Positions 59,401 to 64,000 of a stretch of 64,000 bases of DNA are shown in pieces (the first letter of the stretch is position 1; each line of letters begins with the position of its first letter). The position numbers and the translations under genes are program-made. The notes under the pieces are model-generated. The model had not been told where the DNA came from and made no database searches. It was given only the letters and a program-made list of their open reading frames with translations. Source of the DNA: Margaritispora aquatica (Eukaryota > Ascomycota > Leotiomycetes > Helotiales > Discinellaceae); the NCBI GenBank assembly GCA_007644065.1, contig VJWN01000002.1, positions 258,135-322,134 of the forward strand, read 5' to 3'.

Positions 59401-62400
59401 CTGATGCGGACCGCTCTGCTCCGGATCATCCACATACTTGTACGCGTTATGGGTTACAGTTACAACAGGTCGTCCAAGGGAGTCCATGAACGCTCTGCTA
59501 GGTGTTTTCGCATGAACGGCGGCCTTAATAGCATTAGATTTTTCTTGTGGTCCTAAGCCGCCTTCTATTCGCCTTTGATACCAAGTTGGTGTGAACTCTT
59601 TTGTCTCAAGCCTACGGAAGAAGTCCCCAACATCAGGGTCGGTTAGCGGATCGATGCCTACGGTGTCGTTCTGGTCCCATTTCTCCTCACCCCATGGATC
59701 GAAAACGCTTTTCACCCAAGAGTGGTCCGGAAATAATTTCGCTACTACACGTCCAACGGGGTCATAGAAAGAAATTGCAGAGACACCAATTTTGTTATCT
59801 CGATCGAATGTATGGGATACTGAGAAGAAAGGCTCAAATTGTCTGACGGGATTTCCTTTATTGTTGTAGATGACCCAACCACTCCCAACGAATCTCAAGT
59901 CGGTCGCTGTGCGCTTTGGTAGTCCGGTCTCTTCATCCATCAGCACTTCTCGTGTTATGGGGTCGTACTCAGGAACTAAACCCGCTTCCGCACGAATTTT
60001 GTGCTGAATCTCTTTTCCAAATCCGTTCGAGTAGGAGAACGTATTCATAATAAAGTTTCGTTCAGGAGCATCCGAAGCGTGATAATCCCTTGTGATGTAC
60101 GAGCAAGCGGGGGGCAGTGGGGCCTCTTCACTTTTGCTACGCTGGAAGGCGAAGAAATCGTAGACAACTCTCGTTCCGGCATTCTTTAAGAGATCAGCAC
60201 CGTAATTCAGCGGTGATTCAAAGTACTCGTGGATCCTAGTATCATCTAAGGTATCTTCAAAGCTTTCGAAATTGTCACCTATATTCTCTTCGGGCTTTCC
60301 CATTGAAGCCGTGCCAACAACCATGCCAAGAGTATCGAATCTTACAGCAGTGCGGTTTCGATTTTGATCCATTACCATTCTAGCTTTCAATAGACGGTAA
60401 TCCTGTCCATGAGACAGCAACGGCTTTGTTGAGTCTCCATCTCTTTCACCAACCGTTACTTGATTCCCCAAGGAGTCTTCGGTTTCCTCGACGAGAAGAC
60501 TGTACTTATCATATCTGACAATTACCTCAGTATTAAATAAGGGTGAGTGAAATTGATTCCGATATCGATGAGGAGTGAAGAAGTGGTTTCTAGCAAACTC
60601 ATATTCCATTGCTGGATCATCGTTAGCGTTTGGTGAGTATAAAACTTCTCCCGATGGCACCCAGTAGTCATCGTCGTCTTCTCGGTGACGGTAGCCACAT
60701 TCGACCGTCATTAACTGACCAAACTCATCTAAAGCGATCTTGCCAGAGTCTACATATGTTTGCTTTGCGCTTCTTGCGGTCAACGCTAGAGTATATGAGT
60801 TGTATGGCAATGCCATAGATTCCATACTTTGAAGAGAAAGTCGCATTGTAAGGTCATTCATTCTAAAGTAGTTGCGGGTATGTGAATAAAGGCGTCGATA
60901 TGGATGGCTAGCGTCCAGGGCATTCGTGGCATCAAAATCATCATAGAACAAGTCGTGCTCGCCATCCCCTGCCGCACGAATTTTCTGTTCCACTTCTTGA
61001 TACCTGAACAAATTGGTAGTGCCCTCAACTTTGCTGTCTGGAGTCATTCCATGAATTTCCCATGTCCGAGCCTCACAGGCTAGCGGTGTTCTATACGCAT
61101 TTTCCTCGGAGATTTCGTTTGTAAAATCGTGCTCCTCATATGTCACATAGATTCGACTCTGAAGATCATGGTCTTTGGAATCAAGTAGGCCGCTAAGATC
61201 TTTTTGTCTCCGTCCGTATTGAATTTTGACTGATCTCTTTACCTCGCCATGCATCGTCACTTCTAGAGACATGTCATGAGTTACTCGAGGGTCGGCAACA
61301 GTGGGCATGTTATCGCCAGTGCTATAAACCTTTCTCTCATAATGGAAGCCCACGGTTTCTGCGGGAAATGGCAAAAATACTGCATGCCGGTTGTTGCCTT
61401 GAGGTTGAAGGATTTCAATGTTGTGACTGCTAGATGTTATGCTGTAAGGATGGCCTCGGAAAGACTTTCCGTCATGCCCTGTCCTAGAATCTAGAGCATA
61501 GATTTCCTTGCGAATAACCAACCCCTTCAATGCACGAAATGATTCTCGTGCTTCGATGTCTGTGGTCTTGTAAGGGACTCGTTGTTCAACACCAAAGTTT
61601 GTGATATTGAGCCTTATAGTATTTGGAAGCTGTGTATGAGGCAGTGACATTGCGTCAACCTGCCAAGCTTTCAATTGCGAGTTAGAATCATCAATAGACT
61701 CTGCATACCACTCCCTTTCAAATTGCCGGGACAAAGTCTCCCCTTCAAAGTAAGCACCAGTATGATACCAGGTCCTTGTCAACGTTGGTGGAACAGTGTA
61801 GGAAGATTCAATATTTGCTGGTGGTCTGTCATTCTCGGTCCAAGGTACCCCAGCTAGAGTTTCAACGTCAAACTCCTCTGTATCGTACTGTTCAGTCAAA
61901 CCAAACCCGCGAAATTCCCTTTCGTTGCCATCAAAATAGCCATGGTGGTATGTCATGCGCGAAGAAAAATGATTGCGGGCGATGTGATCAAAGGTCTCTG
62001 TGCGCTCAACTACATGGACAGGAAACGCTAGTTTGGTCACCCATGGATTTCCTAAAGCTCTATCCTGAAGATAGAATTTCGTTGAAGAACTATAGTGAAT
62101 TCGAATTTCCGCTCCAAGATTGTTATCATAACCCACAAGCAAATGAGGTTTTCTTCCCTGAAGTAGATCGATATAACCTAAATGATGCCCCGAATCGGCT
62201 GGAAGTTGAGAGGACCAAACAATGCACGAGGTGCCACTTCCGAAAAGATCAATAGTTGACACACTAGATATGTTGTCCACCATAGGAAACTGGTTTAGCA
62301 CGATTAGATCGCCGAAACTATTTCCTGATTGATTGAAGTATAGCCGAATTCCATCAATGCCGAGATAAATAATATCAGTGGTGCCAGATCCATCGATGTC

Positions 62401-64000
62401 CGCAAACCGAATTCGCTTTGGATCGAAGTAGCCTTGATAATCAAAAACCGGGGAGTTTCCCATTTGAACCATTTCACCAAACTCGCCATACCCGATGGAA
62501 GGCCAGTAACAGACTTCACCGTTGCGTACGCGAACAAAATCGAGTAGTCCATCTCCAGACATGTCAGCGATTTGGGTAAGAGTCTCGTTATCGCCAGTGA
62601 CTAAGTAAGGGCCTAGATTCTCGTTATTTGCATTCCGGTGATATTGGGCAGGCCCGAATCCCTTCTCTGCGAGCGAGGGATACCATGTCAGAATCTCGGC
62701 ATCATTAATCAGCACGTCTGAATACCCGTCCCCACTTAGATCCATGAAAAGGAGAGACCCATCGTCAAAATTGATGTTTGGGTGTGAAGCAAATGCTTGA
62801 AATGGCAGCCAGTTCTCATCAAGAGTGCGTTTGAAAAATCCTGGTACTGAGCCTCCAAGCTCCACAAGACTCAAGCGTCCGTCTCCAGCTATGTCCATTA
62901 GCTTTGCTTTACTATTCGTAAACATTGAAGATGGCTTCAACAGCACGTTTTCTAAAGGTCCTAGTTTCCCACCTAAATTCCGTCTATAGAACCATCCATC
63001 TCCTTGTTCTGATAGAATTCCTGAAATTCCCTCTCCATCAAGATCTGCCCACTGATATTTATTCTCAAATAGTCCAACTGGAAGATTGTTAAGACTATCT
63101 TGATCGAAATCCTGATATGTGCTGTTGATCTTGATAGTGCTGTACTTAAACTCCAGGGCAGGCATAGACCGCTTCTGATAACCGTCTCCAGATCTAATGT
63201 AACCGCTTTTTGAGATTGAAAGCAAAAAGGAGCCAGCTCTTTCACCTCTCAACTGCTCTCGGGGATCATCATTATTGCTTCTGTACGCAAAATCTGTAGA
63301 TGATACCAGGCAATTGGCACCAACATCTTGTTCATCTGGGAAATGATGAAACATCAGGATACGTTGACAAAGACGGTACTGGCGTACCTCAAATCCAGAG
63401 CGATAGTTAGAAAACGGATCTTTACGACATGGCCAGGATGGCTCTGGAGGAGCAATAGGGAGAGGATTCGATGCATCGTGCTCTCCATAGTCAAATACAA
63501 CTTCAAACATCCACTCTTGACTTGATAAATCCTCTTGTACAAGCCGAGAAATCTTGTTACCGTATTTGATTCGCTTCAAGTATCGCGCAGGCCAGTGCAA
63601 TCTTTTCCCTCTGTTCCGTTCGCAAGGCTCCGAAATTTCCACGTTCTTGTAGTTCTCCCTTGTATAGTTATAGATTATTGCGTTGCCTTTGTCATCATAT
63701 GTTTCGGAGATCAGCCATGAGAAAATTCGCGTAGGTTGGTCTGGATCAAATATCCTTGACTCGTCATCAATTCCATACAATGTTGTAACGTTGTTCTTCG
63801 AAATGGACCTCCACTGGATTTCTCCGGTTTGGAGTTTCGTCCACCGCTCAATTCTACTAAACAAGCCTTCAATCCGAGGTCTATAAGCTTTTACAGTAAA
63901 GGCCTCGCTCTTCCAAGTACGCTCTACTGGTTGTGGAACAGACCAGATGCCTTGCATATCACGAATCTGTACCTCTACAAGCTCTTCCATTCCCGATAAC
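56410..64000 (-). CDS. Giant intronless SpvB/TcdB-RHS fusion protein, Tc-toxin B/C-like (5' end outside window)
   Basis: One uninterrupted minus-strand frame runs from the right edge to TGA at 56410: at least 2529 residues, with no intron in 7.6 kb. Domain order matches bacterial Tc-toxin B subunits with a fused C component. An SpvB-like segment (AYRPRIEGLFSRIERW, ISKNNVTTLYG) comes first. FG-GAP/VCBS propeller repeats follow (ADLDGEGISG, MDLSGDGYSDVL, ADMSGDGLLDFVR, ADIDGSGTTDIIYLG). A MidN/MidC-type region contains YFDGNEREFRGFG and VPYKTTDIEARESFRALKG. Then come YD repeats (YDPVGN, YDTAGN) and the RHS core (YTGKERDEESGFAYHGKRYY, PKNVDLDGM-like end). The core ends with D-x-D-G-M at 57400-57414, after which a 329-residue tail follows. 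Such shells encapsulate and deliver a C-terminal payload. Probably horizontally acquired from bacteria; whether it is secreted and active here is unknown. The real N-terminus is beyond 64000. Confidence 0.88.
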   Translation of the reverse strand, partial: LSGMEELVEVQIRDMQGIWSVPQPVERTWKSEAFTVKAYRPRIEGLFSRIERWTKLQTGEIQWRSISKNNVTTLYGIDDESRIFDPDQPTRIFSWLISETYDDKGNAIIYNYTRENYKNVEISEPCERNRGKRLHWPARYLKRIKYGNKISRLVQEDLSSQEWMFEVVFDYGEHDASNPLPIAPPEPSWPCRKDPFSNYRSGFEVRQYRLCQRILMFHHFPDEQDVGANCLVSSTDFAYRSNNDDPREQLRGERAGSFLLSISKSGYIRSGDGYQKRSMPALEFKYSTIKINSTYQDFDQDSLNNLPVGLFENKYQWADLDGEGISGILSEQGDGWFYRRNLGGKLGPLENVLLKPSSMFTNSKAKLMDIAGDGRLSLVELGGSVPGFFKRTLDENWLPFQAFASHPNINFDDGSLLFMDLSGDGYSDVLINDAEILTWYPSLAEKGFGPAQYHRNANNENLGPYLVTGDNETLTQIADMSGDGLLDFVRVRNGEVCYWPSIGYGEFGEMVQMGNSPVFDYQGYFDPKRIRFADIDGSGTTDIIYLGIDGIRLYFNQSGNSFGDLIVLNQFPMVDNISSVSTIDLFGSGTSCIVWSSQLPADSGHHLGYIDLLQGRKPHLLVGYDNNLGAEIRIHYSSSTKFYLQDRALGNPWVTKLAFPVHVVERTETFDHIARNHFSSRMTYHHGYFDGNEREFRGFGLTEQYDTEEFDVETLAGVPWTENDRPPANIESSYTVPPTLTRTWYHTGAYFEGETLSRQFEREWYAESIDDSNSQLKAWQVDAMSLPHTQLPNTIRLNITNFGVEQRVPYKTTDIEARESFRALKGLVIRKEIYALDSRTGHDGKSFRGHPYSITSSSHNIEILQPQGNNRHAVFLPFPAETVGFHYERKVYSTGDNMPTVADPRVTHDMSLEVTMHGEVKRSVKIQYGRRQKDLSGLLDSKDHDLQSRIYVTYEEHDFTNEISEENAYRTPLACEARTWEIHGMTPDSKVEGTTNLFRYQEVEQKIRAAGDGEHDLFYDDFDATNALDASHPYRRLYSHTRNYFRMNDLTMRLSLQSMESMALPYNSYTLALTARSAKQTYVDSGKIALDEFGQLMTVECGYRHREDDDDYWVPSGEVLYSPNANDDPAMEYEFARNHFFTPHRYRNQFHSPLFNTEVIVRYDKYSLLVEETEDSLGNQVTVGERDGDSTKPLLSHGQDYRLLKARMVMDQNRNRTAVRFDTLGMVVGTASMGKPEENIGDNFESFEDTLDDTRIHEYFESPLNYGADLLKNAGTRVVYDFFAFQRSKSEEAPLPPACSYITRDYHASDAPERNFIMNTFSYSNGFGKEIQHKIRAEAGLVPEYDPITREVLMDEETGLPKRTATDLRFVGSGWVIYNNKGNPVRQFEPFFSVSHTFDRDNKIGVSAISFYDPVGRVVAKLFPDHSWVKSVFDPWGEEKWDQNDTVGIDPLTDPDVGDFFRRLETKEFTPTWYQRRIEGGLGPQEKSNAIKAAVHAKTPSRAFMDSLGRPVVTVTHNAYKYVDDPEQSGPHQEYLYTRKILDIQGYQRRLSDAQNRVVALYDYDMVGNIIHQRSMEAGERWFIQNAAKVNTFTWDSKDQRLHAIYDQLGRQTDSRLKVGAEDEIVVAKTIFGSGMASEARNCCGRITQIFDQSGTVRSDNYDFKGNATGSSRQLARDYKSVLNWEDPARIELEREVFTTSTSFDARNRPRVMRTPDKSTIKTFFSEGSLLDRIQVNIKDSLEEVQFMHSTQYNEKGQRTAMIYGNGVSSYCVYDPYTFRLTRHVSQRFGLEWTEDDPQPPHPAWPGSSLQNLSYVYDPVGNISYIKDDAQQLIYFRNKRVEPSSEYTYDSLYRLINASGREHLGQASDGTLRGPTASSANDSFFTRNDDPGNGRALGRYLEKFVYDTAGNIKSVTHSGTDPGHQGWTRIFNYNEASQIGGNAVFTNQLSSTSVGSAIEEYRYTGGAGLHGCITSMAHLKTMEWDFRDQLRVTSAQIRNIGTPETTYYVYDSNGQRLRKVTERQADAGVMPTRLKERIYLGTSEIYREYGPDGNTITLERETLHVINKSKRVALVETRTMGEESPRSPKQLIRYQFGNNIDSASLELDEKAQIISYEEYTPYGSTSYQAVASGREVPAKRYRYTGKERDEESGFAYHGKRYYAPWLCRWISCDPGGFMDGLNLYAYGAFNPIKNVDLDGMQATGAESWETGPMWVPTDPNWVSYDSVREHARAEAQLQYDTIGMMAQNPLSALMGFEVFGLAKLGFEFTTQDAADFVNLGAFFWAAADFAASGRKAYIAEKDRPLQLHNDLINVTRHEVKNPELKPALEGFPTAPEASNPANPEVTSTENQSRSFPLRVTPRAPLPPSQEEFAASSSVPTQPGKSGKSPFKLGIVNADTKEELQSGLAAAQAGAQVTIANSKPGTFEPPSLGQEKFNLISEEFPVLPSIENNPGAVESYVRGRLANLKPGGAWIVVTESKADADKLMQAGGLVMGKPVDMFTIGADQRGPRSGNPTLSERFVLSFGKKR
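56413..57399 (-). other. C-terminal payload-like tail of the RHS protein
   Basis: The 329 residues after the RHS core boundary are unlike the core. The first ~95 residues are moderately hydrophobic (AQNPLSALMGFEVFGLAKLG, AFFWAAADFAASG). A Pro/Ser-rich linker follows (about residues 125-188 of the tail). The last ~140 residues (from FKLGIVNADTK) alternate strand- and helix-like segments: AGAQVTIANS, KFNLISEEFPVL, a glycine turn at LKPGGAWIVVTES, then AGGLVMGKPVDMFTIG. This resembles a Rossmann-like fold of the methyltransferase type, notably the KPGG turn. In bacterial RHS proteins this position carries the toxin or effector domain. The fold and activity here are inferred from pattern only. 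Confidence 0.5.

Noticed and set aside
1..64000. CRISPR arrays, rRNA or bacterial operons
   Set aside because: No regularly spaced direct repeats or rRNA-like sequence; apart from the RHS gene, gene structure is eukaryotic throughout.

Overview
The window is nuclear DNA of a filamentous ascomycete (Pezizomycotina). Genes lie on both strands and are cut by 40-80 nt introns with GTRNGT donors, CTRAY branch sites and YAG acceptors. The families (psi-factor oxygenase, xylose reductase, GH3/GH5 glucanases, Dal5-type transporters, TauD oxygenases) are typical of such fungi. I cannot place it to class from sequence alone. Most exon structures below were rebuilt by hand from splice signals and reading phase and come out as whole numbers of codons; they have not been checked against transcripts.

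Layout. 0-5.5 kb: tail of a cysteine-rich protein, a 2-oxoglutarate oxygenase, an FRG1 homolog and a secreted exo-beta-1,3-glucanase. 6.4-7 kb: a decayed gene. 8.2-20 kb: a Ser/Pro-rich protein, D-xylose reductase with candidate XlnR and CreA sites, SDS22 (PP1 regulator), a membrane-anchored alpha/beta hydrolase, and two coiled-coil genes that carry in-frame stops. 20.8-25.5 kb: an MFS transporter and a TauD dioxygenase transcribed apart, probably a nutrient or organosulfur uptake-and-oxidation pair. 26-37.5 kb: a ubiquitin-like-domain protein of unknown role, an 11-exon secreted heme peroxidase, and a secreted Asn/Gly-rich repeat protein built from tiny exons. 40-47 kb: a DUF2235 hydrolase and a dioxygenase-P450 fusion of the Ppo (oxylipin) type. 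48.5-52.8 kb: a dienelactone hydrolase and a 12-exon secreted GH3 beta-glucosidase. 53.45 kb: a 219-bp MITE with perfect terminal inverted repeats. 54-64 kb: an orphan membrane protein, then a giant intronless SpvB/TcdB-RHS protein that runs off the right edge.

The last gene is the most striking object. It is at least 7.6 kb of uninterrupted coding sequence in a locus where other genes have up to 11 introns. It has the bacterial Tc-toxin B-subunit order (SpvB, FG-GAP propeller, MidN/MidC-like), then YD repeats, an RHS core ending in a D-x-D-G-M boundary, and a 329-residue tail whose last ~140 residues look like a Rossmann fold. This is the architecture of a polymorphic toxin delivery shell, probably acquired from bacteria.

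The secreted glucanases, peroxidase, xylose reductase and oxylipin synthase suit a plant-associated or saprotrophic life style, but no single biosynthetic cluster is evident. Apart from the MFS/TauD pair the genes look independently regulated.
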